A stretch of 64,000 nucleotides of DNA from assembly GCF_037126465.1 (NCBI RefSeq), contig NC_088204.1, forward strand, positions 64,045,807 to 64,109,806. Reading direction: 5' to 3'. Shown here one piece after another: positions 11,071 through 22,517 of the stretch (position 1 is its first letter; each line of letters begins with the position of its first letter). This DNA comes from Ornithodoros turicata. Taxonomy: Eukaryota; Arthropoda; Arachnida; Ixodida; Argasidae. A program made the translations under genes and the position numbers. Below the pieces are notes generated by a model. That model was not told the origin of the DNA, made no database searches, and saw only the letters and a program-made list of their open reading frames with translations.

Positions 11071-13859
11071 CACTCTTGCCTGAGTTACTTCTATTTTTAC
11101 TTTTAGACCGTTGTTACGTGTATTTAGAAGTAACATCGGCTCAAAGGAAGAACACGGAGTTCATTCCTAGAACACAGGAAATTCCGAATTTTAGAAGTAA
11201 ATTGGGTCTCGAAGAGCTGGGGCAGAGGTAACCTGTGGGGAAAACCCCTGTCTTCTCCTGGTTACTTGTATGTGTTACTTCTAGTGGGAGTCCGTTACTT
11301 CTACGTCGTAATGCGTTCGCAAACAATCACAGCCGCTTTTGATCGCTTTTGGTCGTTTATCTGGTAACAGATTACAGTATCACACGAGAAGGGACACTAC
11401 ATCGCGTCCTCGTGTTTTGTCAGTTGCATCTTTTGAAATGTGACGCCTCTGTGGCTGACAAGTTAAATCACGCTCGTGGTTGTAGATGTGTTGTGAACTG
11501 CTTTGAAATGACGTTTACAAACAAGGACTTCTGGGGAGTGCTGAGATGCAGATGCAAAGAGTGCGAGGACTGCAAGAAATACACAGTGGAGTCCGGCAGT
11601 CGTCATCTAAAATATGAATACTGTGCGCACAGCCCGGTTTCACATAACAGGATACGTGAAATAGGTAAGTGCGTATTTCATCATGATCGTTCTAAGTAGA
11701 TTCGCTGTTGGTTCCTGTCGTATGGTAAGTCATACATGATGTGCTGTCTGCGCATATGTAAGCTGTTGGTCGCAGTGTCAACGCTCGGCCTTAGCGCATT
11801 CTGCTTTCTCTTGCCAGCTTTGCTCTCTACATCGACTTTACTTTGTATCTCTCCGTGTCGCCTTCTTGTCTCAGCATCCTTCATACGCTGAAAGGTATAT
11901 GATACCTACAGATCCATTTCCACATTGGGTTTTGTGTAATAAAATTTAACTGCGAGCAAATTGTTTCCATTCAGCGTTGAAGAAGAGTGATAAGCGCTAT
12001 AGTCTGTGTGTCGTAGCAATTACAACGAAGAGAAACTGAATTTTTCGTAGTACATTGTTCTGAGAAGTATTTAGTTCTATTATCGTGGGGTTATATTTTT
12101 CATTTCATTTTGTTTTTTGTTTTTTTTCTGACGGACTTAATCGATTTTGGTGTATGGGCTAATTGCTAAAAAACTAAAGCCTATAGTCGACTCACTAATG
12201 AAACGATGCGCGATATGGAATTCCTCATGAATAGGCAACTGATTGACCACTGCAGTAATTTTATGATTGCGTTTCTTTATGCCCAGGTGTGTGTGTGTGT
12301 GGGCGATTAGTATTTTCTTTACTTCTTGATACGGCTTGATTTTGATTTGTTCAGGGTCGTGTTGTCAATGACAGGTTATTTCGTCGTCTTACTGGCTGGT
12401 TGATGAATTGACTCAGTCATTTTCTGTCTGATTGCCTTCCTAAATTTCACTGACTTCGTGGTGAATGGGTCGACTGATGACTTGAACCACTGTGATTGGT
12501 CGATGTGGTTAATTGACCGGAATGGTTGCCCACATTGATGCCTTAACTGGTTGTTATCAGTGGTTTGCTAGTACAACTGACCACTAGATAGCATCTCGCG
12601 AATTATACCAATGAAGAAAGTCAAGACAATCAATCAGTCAATAACACCGACTAGTCAGTAAACTGTTAAAAAATAAGAAATCGATCACTGCTGCTACTGA
12701 ATTACATTCAGATGAAGTTATCTACCAGGCAACCTAAATCCCCATCTCGATGAGTCAGGCAGTGGAGGAGCGGGTGGGCTGGTGGTAATTAATATGTCAA
12801 AGGCCTGCAAACTAATGTCGACTGATTTCCCTCAGGTGGTGAAGAACATGTTCAGGACGTGAGCTTGCAGCCACAGGAGGAAACAGGGCATAGCTGTGAC
12901 GTTTTCCATGGTATTTATTTTCTTACATATAACGACCTGCCATCCACAAAATATTTTGCCATCTGTGTTTGTTGGAAGTTAACAGTTCAGTACTCTCTTC
13001 TTTTTATGTGCATGTACCGCTGGCCTCACAATTATGCTGCATTACACCTTGCCTTGAGGAAGTTCAATGTGAACTCTATACTGTGGCTGGTTTCATCCCT
13101 GCCGCTACATGTACAAATACGGAAGCTCGTGAATTGGAAAATCCCCCGTTTTCGACAAACGACGCTACGATACCGAACACTGAGTCTTCCAACATATCAG
13201 GTATTTACATTTTTTGCATTCATTACCCGTGCTTGCACAAGTGTAATTAAGATCTGCTTTTGCTATTAAAGATGTACCCAAACAACGTGAGAATGATAAA
13301 TAAGGAGTGCCCATTCCATTTTAGATATTTATGGTGGTGAAAGCGGCACCGTCCCCACAGCAACAAGCATATCAAGAATGAGGACAAGGTCGGAATGCAT
13401 GCATGCCGCCCCTGCAATTTTACAACACAATATTTCACGCGATTCTGTGAACACATCAAAGCCCCTTTGGAGCTGTGTTCATTCTACATAGTCTCACATA
13501 TGCCACCACATTGAGAAACGATATCTTCGTTATCTTACGTTGCCAATGCTGGGTTGTGTTTTCCTGATATTCACAATAAAATACGTGCCCAGGAAAGCCC
13601 ATGGTCATTGTATTTTGGTATGTCACCCGTGTCGTGGTTCGTGTGTGCCTGTATGCAATTTGCTGCATGCATGCATGGACGCGAGGAACGGGCGGGTGCA
13701 GCACCGGAGCCCCGGGAACGGTGTTACTTCTAAATACGCGATGCATCTGGTTACTTTTAGAGAGGTAACCCCGGCAGAGGTAACGCTGTCCCCATCTAGT
13801 GTACAGGTAACAATATTGCAATTTTTTTACCTTTACTAGAAGTAACCGGGCTAAGAGTG
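11071..13859. mobile_element. 2.8-kb TA-flanked TIR element inside the minisatellite
   Basis: The left end is CACTCTTGCCTGAGTTACTT and the right end is the inverse of CACTCTTAGCCCGGTTACTT. TA occurs at 11069-11070 and 13860-13861. Removing the element and one TA restores a continuous minisatellite unit. The subterminal regions carry inverted GTTACTTCTA and ATTTAGAAGTAAC motifs. It is long enough to have been autonomous, but no known transposase domain is recognisable. The superfamily is not assigned. Confidence 0.75.
11349..11663 (+). CDS. Cys-rich exon-like ORF of unknown function
   Basis: This open stretch inside the 2.8-kb element encodes a Cys-rich segment with RCRCKECEDCKKY, after an earlier CRCVVNC motif, and later EYCAH. 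The closely spaced cysteines suggest a zinc-binding fold, but I do not recognise the family. It is followed directly by GTAAGT at 11664, a strong splice donor, so it may be an exon; the start is uncertain. A possible further exon lies after a CCTCAG acceptor near 12836. It could be transposase-related or captured host sequence. Confidence 0.3.
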
Positions 13860-13890
13860 TACGCCCGTCTACGGGGTACAGTTGTCTAAG
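13860..13890. repeat. 17-bp minisatellite, right remnant
   Basis: About two units (GCCCGTCTACGGGGTACA and GTTGTCTAAGA) continue the array in phase after the 11071-13859 insertion. Confidence 0.7.
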
Positions 13891-15148
13891 AAGTATACAG
13901 TCCGCACACAAAAGAGAGGAATATACGTTTGTGGTGACATAATCCGCATACGTGATGTATCGCACGCACAGCAAAATGCACGACGCGCATCATGTATTGT
14001 GCGCTTACGCTTTGGTATCGGTAGTGGTGGTGGTAATATACACTCGCCGAAGTGTGCATCTGTAACATACGCGAAGGTGACCAACGTATTGCAAGTACAT
14101 GGGGGGAAAAGACAAAAGGCGATCGAAATACTGAACCGCTCTTTATTTGACCTTTAGCGATTTCAGCAGCTGCGAAAGCCGTGGCTTTCTGTACGGCTTC
14201 GGGAATTCGTTGTCGCCCACAACATATATTTGCAACAGGCCTGACAACTGGCCAAAAGCAGCTGGGTATGTCAAGTTTCCAAAGCCTTCCAAAAGGAGTG
14301 TCTCAAACAAAGCCACATGCTGTAAATATCAGCTCATGCTTCGATTCTTCTTTTTTTTTTTTTTCTTGACGTAAGAATACGTCCACATCGACGAACGTTG
14401 GCGATTCTTTTTCCTTGATGGCAGAAAAAGCCGCTGCAGAATACTGTTCGGAGTACCCCCAACGTCTTGAAACAGGCCCATATCGGTGCCGCTGTTGGGG
14501 TGCCTCAATACTGGCTCCCTCTGCATAGAGCTACACAAAGGGAGCTATAGTATTCAGGCGCCCTAGTGCCTGTAGCGCCAGTGCGCCACCTCTATGGGGC
14601 AAAACGAACTTTGTAGACAACGCGAACTGGCCGAGGCAGAACACAATTAGGGACGACACGGGGAAACCCTGTAGTTTGCTTGCTTACCCTGTATGAATAC
14701 CCTATATGAATGTGAATACCCTTACCCTCTATGTATAGGGCACATATGGGGGTAATCACTTGAAGAATTACCGTGTGTTCGGGAGTATAACGCGTGCCGT
14801 TATACATTGTAAAATATATTCCGAGGAGGCACTCGTTATCTAATGGTACGTGTAATACAGCGGAGTTTCTCTCCACTGACCGCCTACTCTAGTCCACCCG
14901 TGTGACAGACATGTTCGTGAATTGTTCATTTAAGCTGCATGTGTGGGGAAAATTGAGAAAAATGTATGACAGATGTCGAGCACTAGCACACGAGGAGCTG
15001 ATAGACGCGACAGGTTTGGACACTAACGGGGAGGTGTACAGTTCCCGTGCGCTAATGGCGTCCGTATCTTCCTCGTGGTGCTCGCTAACATACAGGGTAC
15101 TTTAGAAGGTGTTTTATCTGCGGCTTAACACAACAGTGGGGAAAAAAA
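13891..15148. other. Unassigned sequence
   Basis: No gene recognised. It contains a T-rich run at about 14350-14365. The ORFs on both strands lack motifs. Confidence 0.4.
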
Positions 15149-15205
15149 ATTAAAAACGTAGACGTTTCGCCGACCTATTCAGGTGGCATCATCAGTACCC
15201 AATGA
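15149..15205 (-). ncRNA. Degenerate hammerhead ribozyme motif of a Penelope-like element
   Basis: On the minus strand CTGATGA (15189-15195) is followed by a stem GCC-ACCT / AGGT-GGC with a bulged C, then GAAA, then a short stem III, ACGT-CT-ACGT. Penelope-like elements are known to carry CUGAUGA...GAAAC hammerheads in their terminal repeats. This one lies just downstream of a Penelope endonuclease on the same strand. An extra U after the core and the tight stem III suggest reduced or lost activity. Confidence 0.5.
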
Positions 15206-15226
15206 GCCCCGGAGGTACAGATCAGC

Positions 15227-15655
15227 CTACGTATCCATCGAGATATCGGAAACCTCTGGCAGAGGGCCACGGTTGGCGTTACATGCTGTTGAATCACGCC
15301 TGATACACCAAGATTCTAAAAATCTTCTACGGCCCGAACGTTGCTCGCGAGCCAAGGTCGTCACGTGATCAAAATCAAAATCGCGACCTTTAGACCAACA
15401 ATGGTCGACCAATTCTGTTTTTGTCTTCGTAGCATGCGTAGCCCTGGCCACATCGCGCTTGTGTTCTTTTCGTCTACCTGTTTCACCAATGTAGCTCGCC
15501 TCACAATCCTGGCAACTGATCTTATACACTACACCATTATGTTCATTAGCGCCGACGTGCGGTCCTTCGGTTTCGTGAACGCGTTCGCCTTTCCTTCTAG
15601 CCTCTCTCCGTAAGATTTCTATGTGTAGACATAAAAGTGATGATGGGGTGGAAGA
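15227..15655 (-). pseudogene. Penelope-like element, GIY-YIG endonuclease end
   Basis: The minus-strand reading frame shows VYKISCQDCEASYIGETGR, the Penelope version of the GIY-YIG core. It includes the paired cysteines CQDC, and two histidines (ATHA and VDH) follow as in the CCHH-type Penelope endonuclease. FLES supplies the expected acidic residue. About 40 codons upstream (LHIEILRREARRKGE...) remain in frame. The reverse transcriptase is absent from this copy, so it is a truncated remnant. The hammerhead motif at 15149-15205 follows it. Confidence 0.8.
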
Positions 15656-16149
15656 TGTAGATGTAGAACGAAACTGACGTGCCGCTGCTCTGCCGAACTT
15701 GAGTGGGGACCTGGCCTAAGTTATCCCATCATGGCGCAGACACCGTCCCAACCCGCCACTCGGGGATGACGGTGAAGCTGCGGGCGTCGTGTATAGTCGG
15801 CGGGGCTGGGGAACTTGCGGCATCTTCGTAAGCGTACGTCATGTCGTCACATCTCGTCCTCGCATCCTGTCCTGCCCAGTATCTTCTCCATCGATCCTTT
15901 AGGGCTGGGGCGTCGATACCCAAAGCATCACCGTCGTGGCGTGGAAGCGGCTGGTCGGGAAGGCTGTCGCGATATCTCCGCACCTCCACCAAAGGTTAAG
16001 CAGCGGAGCAGCGAGGCACTCAGGTGAACGATGTTACAATAATAACCGACAGTAACGCTACTACATTGAAATGAAAAGAAGAAAAGTAGCCGAAGCTCTC
16101 TGGCTGCACGTAGAATATGTGTTTATAAGGGATCGACGCCATACCAGCA
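15656..16149. other. Unassigned sequence, probably Penelope-associated
   Basis: Lies between the endonuclease remnant and a second hammerhead-like motif. A minus-strand ORF (15729-15992) has no recognisable motif. The 16020-16150 part may belong to a Penelope terminal repeat. Confidence 0.3.
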
Positions 16150-16205
16150 ATGGACAGCTGTTTCGGTGTTGCTGGGCCATCAGCAGCAGTGCGCTGGTAG
16201 GCGAT
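16150..16205 (-). ncRNA. Degenerate type I hammerhead-like motif
   Basis: On the minus strand CTGATGG is followed after 12 nt by GAAA-C-AGCT-GTC, the minimal stem III and GUC cleavage triplet of Penelope/retrozyme hammerheads. TACCAGC (5') and GCTGGTA (3') can close stem I. The core base A9 appears to be G or lost and stem II is weak, so this is likely an inactive relic. Confidence 0.45.
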
Positions 16206-16354
16206 GCTTGAGCGAGTAGCGTCAGAAGGTCGCGTGGAACGTGATGTCCGCTCGTCAGCAATTAGCAATAGTCGTAAAAAGACGCGTACCGACTGGAATA
16301 CCGCTATCTGCGTCGAAATTTCGGTCATGACAAACTGCATTATATGTACAGTTA

Positions 16355-16458
16355 TGGGAGCGTGGATTAAATTGGATAGCATTTGGACTAAATTGGCTGA
16401 TCAGTGGATTGTATGGGATAGCACCTGGACTAAATTGAGAGAACAGTGGATTAAATGA
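16355..16458 (+). repeat. 42-bp tandem repeat, about 2.4 copies
   Basis: The unit begins TGGATTAAATTGGATAGC and continues with TGGACTAAATTG and ending GATCAG/GAACAG. In one frame it gives a W-rich repeated peptide (WIKLDSIWTKLADQ, WIVWDSTWTKLREQ). No known protein is suggested. Confidence 0.6.
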
Positions 16459-18399
16459 GCGAGAAATGGTGTATCATGTCTCTTCAGGACAAACTGCCGT
16501 CGGTGTACACGCCTACCCTTGAACCTTAGCGAAAAGGATGTTAAAGCAGTAAGGTGACCTGTAGCCATAGATAGCCAATCTTTTCTCCTTCCTCCTTTCC
16601 TGCCACGGCAACGTTAGTTATCAGCGTCCAAAAATTTTGTCGCTTAATGATCAAGGCCTGATCACTATCGATAAACTGATCACTATCGATAAACTACATA
16701 TAATAATACATATGAGCAGTACTCGTTAAACTGGCATCAAATCTCAAAACGTCGAGTTGGGCCTGTTGGTAGGTCATCATGAAATTAAAAGCGAATCTCA
16801 GGACCTTTCAGTTGGTTTGGGTTTTATAGGCATGATCATGGCTCGCTTTTTCTTCTTTTCTTTGTTTTCTCTTTTTTTTTTTTTCAGTTATTGAACCCAA
16901 AATTGTCCGAGGCCATCCATACGGGCAATCAGCTTTCACAAGGAACAGGCCAGCAAAGTTGTATTGATCCTAATCTGTAGGGGAGACTCAACCTGGCATA
17001 CATAAGCCAACTGGTCTCTTCGAGGCATGATCTTGGCATGGTTCTGGTATCACAGACTGCTTTTCTTCAGCCTTAGGACAGATAACACACTCATAGCTTC
17101 CTTGGAAATCGCTAAGAACCCTGTTTCTGGGTTTTCCCCGATTTTAATTGATGATGACAAACCACCCAGCTCATATTTTACGTTCTTTAACGTACCTTGG
17201 GGGCACTCCCACGTAAGGTCGTATACAACAGCGCTCTTCTGCACATACTGTGCTTAGCCACAGTTGCTTCGCGGCGCTAACACGGAAAAAACATACTGTG
17301 GTCTCTGCGTCTACAACTTGCAGAAGTAGAGCGTCAGGGATTCTGTATATCACTGTGCCCCTAAACGATTCCTGGACGTTACACGTATCACTATAACTCA
17401 GAACAATAATCCCTGCTATTCCATTCATACTGAACGGCTTTTGTATTACAAATGTAGCGCAAAGGATGTCCACGTTCAGGGTCCGTTGTGCGATTCTCAT
17501 TCGCTTGCTTTTTCGCTTTACATATGATTCTCTTCGTTCTTCGAAGTGTTGAGTGCGTTCGAATAGTCCGAGATGCGTCACCGCATACCGCACACCGTGC
17601 GCTAGAGTTTTCTGTCGACGGCAGCGGGCCCCTCGAGGGGAAACGCGGCGTAATGCCTTGGTACCAGCCAGCAGCGCCTAGCTGTGCTGTAGTTTCGCCG
17701 TTCGAAAAGAGCGATTAATTTGAAGCTGCTTGCATAGAAAGTTAAAGGAGAAAATAAAATGCAAACCGATTCTATGTGGTAATCTGCCACGACAACCAAG
17801 TTAGTGTGAAAGAGAGGCAACTTGCCATAAAGTTTTCGTCCTTCTCGCTGTTTTCGTCCCGCCGGTCACATATTTGAGAGAGCGCTTTCACAGCAATCCA
17901 TCCAACTTCCTGCTCAATCTGTTGTTTCTAACTTAGAACTCATTCCTTGCATTTATTTGTCGGTGACCAGTTGAGCACCACGATGCGGACTTATAGCACA
18001 GCAGCTGGCGTGAAAAAGTTGCGAAATACACCAATGAATGATCAATGAACATAGTGGAGCTTCGCTAAAATTAATGTCTGCTATATGTCGTACAGTATTT
18101 ATCTCTTTTACTCGGACCATAATTTTGCGGCGTGTGGGCGAAGACTGGCTTTTGGACCTGGTCTTCCTACAAAATTTACAGCTTGCATGCGAGCACAGGG
18201 GAATATGGGAATTATTTCTTTTCCCGAGCTGCGTTTCGCAACCCGTCATCATTTTATGTAGGTGCATTCTGTCACTATTATCTTATTATCGTTGCCAAAT
18301 CTTGATTGATTGATTGAAAAACAATCAATCAAGAGAATCAATCGTTGCCAAATCTTGAGATCTCGGTTTACAAGTGGTTCTTTGCTCCTTCCTATTCGT
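16459..18399. other. Unassigned sequence
   Basis: No gene recognised. There is a short duplication CTGATCACTATCGATAAA near 16660-16695 and a local inverted repeat of GATTGATTG near 18300-18335. A 140-codon minus-strand ORF (17171-17593) has no recognisable motif. Confidence 0.4.
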
Positions 18400-18434
18400 C
18401 CACACACGCACACACACTCGCGCGCACACACACA
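18400..18434. repeat. (CA)n-type microsatellite
   Basis: An imperfect CA/CG dinucleotide run. Confidence 0.85.
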
Positions 18435-19076
18435 AAAGCAATCACGCGTTTGCCGAACAGCCAATTGTCTGTTTCTTCTTAACTCTTGTCGATTTTTGTT
18501 TTATTTTTTTAGCATAGTTTATGTCGTGTTTCTCTGTTGCATGATATTGCTGGCTGCTTCGGTGTTGCAATTTGCGACAATGTGTCTGATGTACACCTAT
18601 ATACTAAGGCCGCTGTGGCCGTTCTTTAGCACTAATAAAACGTTATTATTATCATTACATGTCCGGTTTCCAACAAAAACACGCCTTATTTATATCCTGA
18701 AACGATCTTGATTCACTGATTGATTTTTATTACTATGACCGTGCGTCCAATGCAGGCACAAAGGGCTAAAAGGGCATCCCCTGGCTTAAGCGATGCAAGA
18801 TTGGGAACAAGTTGACTAAGAAGCTTATCCTCACAGTGCATCATCACATTAACGGATTATGCATGAGAAAAACGTTTTTTTTTTTTTTTTCGCTGTCTTC
18901 ATAATGTATATACCAGTTTGTTGTTGACTGTATTATTCATATGAATTCTTCAGCGATTTCAGTCCTCATAGCGCAGGTACTGGACGTAGCTAGTCTCTGA
19001 TGTGCAGTTAACAATTAATAGTCCCTTCCTGATAAATATGCACTTCACGTAGATACAGGCCACAAATGCTACACGC
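18435..19076. other. Unassigned sequence
   Basis: Nothing recognised apart from an oligo-T run near 18874-18890. Confidence 0.4.
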
Positions 19077-19200
19077 TTGTCTGCGCTACACACGTGTCTA
19101 TGCACACATGCACATATTGTGTCTATGCACGTGTCTATGCATGCCTATGCATGTCTATGTCTATGCATACGTGTCTATGCACACATTGCGCATAGACACG
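19077..19200. repeat. TGTCTATGCA-type minisatellite
   Basis: TGTCTATGCA/CGTGTCTATGCA recurs about eight times with variable spacing and ends with an inverted copy (GCGCATAGACACG). Confidence 0.75.
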
Positions 19201-20632
19201 TAATGTTCCACATGCAAAAAGCTTCCCCTCGAATACATTTTATGTGTTTCGTATTGCGGAGCAGATGCCCTTTCTACAAACCGCTTTCACACAAGTAGTC
19301 TCACGGGTTAATCAGGGCAAAGTATAGTGAGGCCACTATAGCCAGAGCCCCAAAGCCGACATATAAAATTCGGGAAACCACCCGTAGGCACCAAAGCTAC
19401 ATACGCGAAGGCGCCGATGCGGCGTCAGTACCAGACCGTTACGCGCGAAATCGCCGCGGGTGGCGCTGTCGATCAAGGACCGCAGCACAGGGGTGGCATC
19501 CAATGTATTGCTCCGTAGACGAAAGCGTGCTTGGCGAACGCAATGCATCCTGGACAGGTCCTGGGCGCACGTCACAGCAAACGTCAAGGCACACGTGACC
19601 TTAAAGATGGCGGCGCCCGTGATCGGTGGCCAAACCGTTTGTAAACAATGCGGTTATTGTTTCTGGACGACGTTTTGGATGTTTTTCGATCACGGTAATT
19701 ATTTTTATCCGATAATCTCGCAATAAAACGCGGAGTTTTACACATAAAGCCTCGTATTGTTGACAACTTCCAAAGATGTGATGACGACTGCGCGTTAAGA
19801 CTTACCGAGCCGATGCGATGTACTTAAACTAAGCTGAAACGGGCTACTACGTTGCGGAAGAAGCACCGCATAGTTTACGCTGGCAAAATACGTTCATCTT
19901 TTGGTGTTATGACGGCGAAAATATGTCGGTAAGCGGCAAAACGACATGTAAACAAAGTCACATGACCTCAAAATGACGTTTTCTATGACGTGCGACCAGG
20001 ACAAGATGGCAGTTTTGCCAAAAGCACCCGCTTGAGGGTAGTTACAACAATGGCGGGTTTGTGTCACCCCTGTGGACCGCAGCGTCCTCCAGCTAGTGCA
20101 CGGTGCCCATAATGGTGCGTCATCCGAATTCTCCAGAGGCGCACATGCGCGTCGCAGAAGGTGCGCTTTGGGAAGTCTCCTCCGATGCAGACTTCGCAGA
20201 GTGCGCTTCGCGTTTCCCGCTTCTGCCCTTTTCTTCTTTCACTGCCGAACTTCATCCTCATCTATTCCAACTGGCCAAGTACAAGTAGTAGTAGCTGGGG
20301 GTCAAACGGAAACAACACGGCGGCTCCAACTCGCCCTTTTGCCTCAGATTTATTTAGTGACTCTAGATAAATCCACTGGTCCCATGTGCCCATGTCATCC
20401 AGCGAGCGGTCTCATCCAACGCGCTATGACATCCACGAATGGATGTGCTGGCACGGTGGATGACCTGGCATAGTGGATGAGGTTACATGGAAACCACTTC
20501 TTACCAGTGGAATATGTTTTAGCTCAGCTGCTTGATCTGACTACTGACTAGTTTATTTGACAGCGCAAGGAATCCATATGTAATGATGCGCAAAAGGAAG
20601 CGACGGAAAACTGCAAGACCGACCCTGACCTA
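19201..20632. other. Unassigned sequence with promoter-like motifs
   Basis: At 19590-19615 CACGTGACC is followed by AAAGATGGCGGC, a YY1-like context. The ATG within it opens about 30 codons (MAAPVIGGQTVCKQCGYC...) running into a GTAATT donor-like site. Further AAGATGGC/ATGGCGG motifs lie near 20001 and 20046. This could be a 5' exon and bidirectional promoter, but there is no supporting downstream exon. Confidence 0.25.
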
Positions 20633-20643
20633 TACTTTGCGCT

Positions 20644-20785
20644 CCATAATGTAAAAGAACGAGTCTGGGCACACAGAGGGACGACACACAGCACACCACA
20701 TCTCGGTGTGCCCAGACTCAGGCTTTTACATTATGGAGTCCATCCACTAGCTAGCCTGCATCTACGCCATGTTGTCATATACGAG
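20644..20785 (-). mobile_element. 142-bp non-autonomous element, 11-bp target duplication
   Basis: Flanked by TACTTTGCGCT at 20633-20643 and 20786-20796. A near-palindrome (CTCCATAATGTAAAAGC ... GCTTTTACATTATGGAG) makes a hairpin at one end, and a ~35-nt tail with CTAGCTAGTGGATG lies at the other. The same family sits at 33596-33774, again with an 11-bp duplication. The superfamily is unknown. Confidence 0.75.
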
Positions 20786-20796
20786 TACTTTGCGCT

Positions 20797-21063
20797 GCAT
20801 TTGTAATGCAATAGTGTTCAGAATGAATAAAATAGCCACCATATAACGCTGTAGTGGATGAGACAGTGACAAAGACAGCTTCCATCATTCAATAGCCACT
20901 ATTTATCTGTTTTTGATGCACAAGTCAATATTAAATACGTTCTGCACAGGAACCGATAATTTAGCGTGTATGATGAATACACTGCTATATGATATTTGTA
21001 GTACGCAAAGTGTAGAACACTTTTAGTTCATTAATGCAGTGAGTTAGGCTGCAAATTCTTTTT
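20797..21063. other. Unassigned sequence
   Basis: Nothing recognised. Confidence 0.4.
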
Positions 21064-21395
21064 CTCTGACCATGAGAGAACTGATGTTCTGAGGCTGGAA
21101 CAACATAGCCATAGTTGTTCCAGCCTCAGAACATCAGTTCTCTCATGTTCAACAGTTGCCGCTTGCGTCGATCCCGTCGTATGAATGTGTGTATGAGTGA
21201 GCAAAAAATGTAAGAGTGAAAGGAGGTTGAGTGGGAGAGAGTGGCTGGTTCGTCCCTTCAGATGACGCACCCTGGAAGTGACTGGAAAGGCGTGTTAGCT
21301 TAGCTCAATTGGTAGAGCCCTGGACCGGTAATCCAGAAGATGTGGGTACGACTCCTATACAGCTGGCTAGCCTTTTAGTGACCTTCCATCTTTCA
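21064..21395 (+). mobile_element. tRNA-like SINE with separate tail hairpin
   Basis: At 21301-21312 TAGCTCAATTGG is a good pol III A box. CTGGA-CCGGTAA-TCCAG forms an anticodon-like arm with GGT in the anticodon position. The B box is mutated (GGGTACGACTCC). The sequence continues into the SINE body (CCTTTTAGTGACCTTCCATC), as in the copy at 2277-2514. At 21064-21147 a hairpin of the same family's tail sequence (TGTTCTGAGGCTGGAACAAC) lies upstream. It is a SINE relic, not a functional tRNA gene. Confidence 0.65.
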
Positions 21396-21646
21396 TCATT
21401 TTCTCTTTCCTCCTTTTTCTTCTTTTTTTTTCTATTTGCTCACGTGGAATAGTTTAACGCCAGGCAGAGCGTGGGGGAAGAACATACCTGGCCATCACGA
21501 GATCTAGTGCGGGCGTGCAGATACAAGCTTACAGCGTATTTGAAGGCAACGGGAAAAGGACTGCAGTAGACAGAGGCGTAGCGAGCGTCCTCCGTTCCCT
21601 CCGACCGGAGGGGGCCCTGCAAGCAAGGGGGTCCCTAAAAGTGGCA

Positions 21647-21678
<32 letters not shown>

Positions 21679-22120
21679 TCGTCTTTCTGCAGAACGAAAA
21701 TTCAAGTCGCAGTTCTTTCTTGTTCTCACTAATCAGGCCATATATTCTGTTCCGTCGCGATTTGGCCAACTCGTGGAGTTGTAAAAGTTGCTTGGATTTC
21801 TGTACCACGCTTACAGCCTGAAGCAGTGTGACAGAGAAAATTAACTGAAGAATCGCAGCAAAAAGTTTTAAATAAGATTGGGAGACATTGATGCCGACAA
21901 AGTCTTACTGAAATTAAATCGTTTTATTCATGTCATCAAGAAACAGAGAAAACTTGTCATGGCAAACAATTTCTAACGTACGCATACATGAACAGCCTTC
22001 ATTTGCGACAGAATTATTCTAACCGCACCAGTTACTGTCGCCGGTGCTGAAAGGAGCTCCAGCAGAATGAAACTGACCGATCGAGAGTATCCTGCGCTCA
22101 ACCACACTCTAAAACTGAGA
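21396..22120. other. Unassigned sequence with (GA)n runs
   Basis: No gene recognised. A (GA)n run lies at 21653-21678. Confidence 0.4.
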
Positions 22121-22152
22121 GACAGAGAGAGAGAGAGAGGGGGGGGGGGGGG
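22121..22152 (+). repeat. (GA)n followed by 14-nt poly-G
   Basis: A simple repeat at the end of the LINE tail on the minus strand. There it reads as a poly-C followed by (TC)n. Confidence 0.85.
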
Positions 22153-22515
22153 TGATGTCGAAATAGCTTGCCATTGTTGGCGGCACACGAGTGGGCACCG
22201 TCACGACTATAGAAAAAAAAAGAAGAAGAGGAAAGGTGAAGGGTTCAAGGTAAGGTATACGGGCAGGATGAATGACACTGGTGAGACTGCAGTGTACTGT
22301 GGATGAGAGGTGTACTATAGGGGTCTTTGCACGAGGCCCGTCTCCTGGAGAAAACGCACGAGGTTGCGAGTTTTGGTAGTTCGTTCTGCATAAGAACCTT
22401 CGGGGAATAGGATGTCCGTCACTATGCCAGGCCTGGAGTGTGAAAGGTGAGTTTCCCGCATAGTTTGGTATGCGCGGGATTCTGTCAGGATATGTTCGAT
22501 GGTTTCTCTAAAAAC
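22153..22515 (-). pseudogene. LINE ORF2 C-terminal fragment and 3' tail
   Basis: On the minus strand 22310-22513 encodes ETIEHILTESRAYQTMRE, the H-x4-(C) part of a LINE terminal zinc motif with Ser replacing Cys. It ends ...VRFLQETGLVQRPL and a stop, the usual LINE ORF2 ending. A ~100-nt 3' UTR follows. The tail GTCGTGACGGTGCCC ... ccgccaacaatggcaagc (22153-22211) closely matches the tail of the adjacent SINE-derived satellite units. Confidence 0.65.
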
Positions 22516-22517
22516 AG

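Noticed and set aside
13456..13974. 172-codon minus-strand ORF
   Set aside because: It crosses the right terminal repeat of the 2.8-kb element and the minisatellite, and has no recognisable motif.
21297..21375. Functional tRNA gene
   Set aside because: The B box is mutated, position 33 is not T and the sequence continues into a SINE body found elsewhere.
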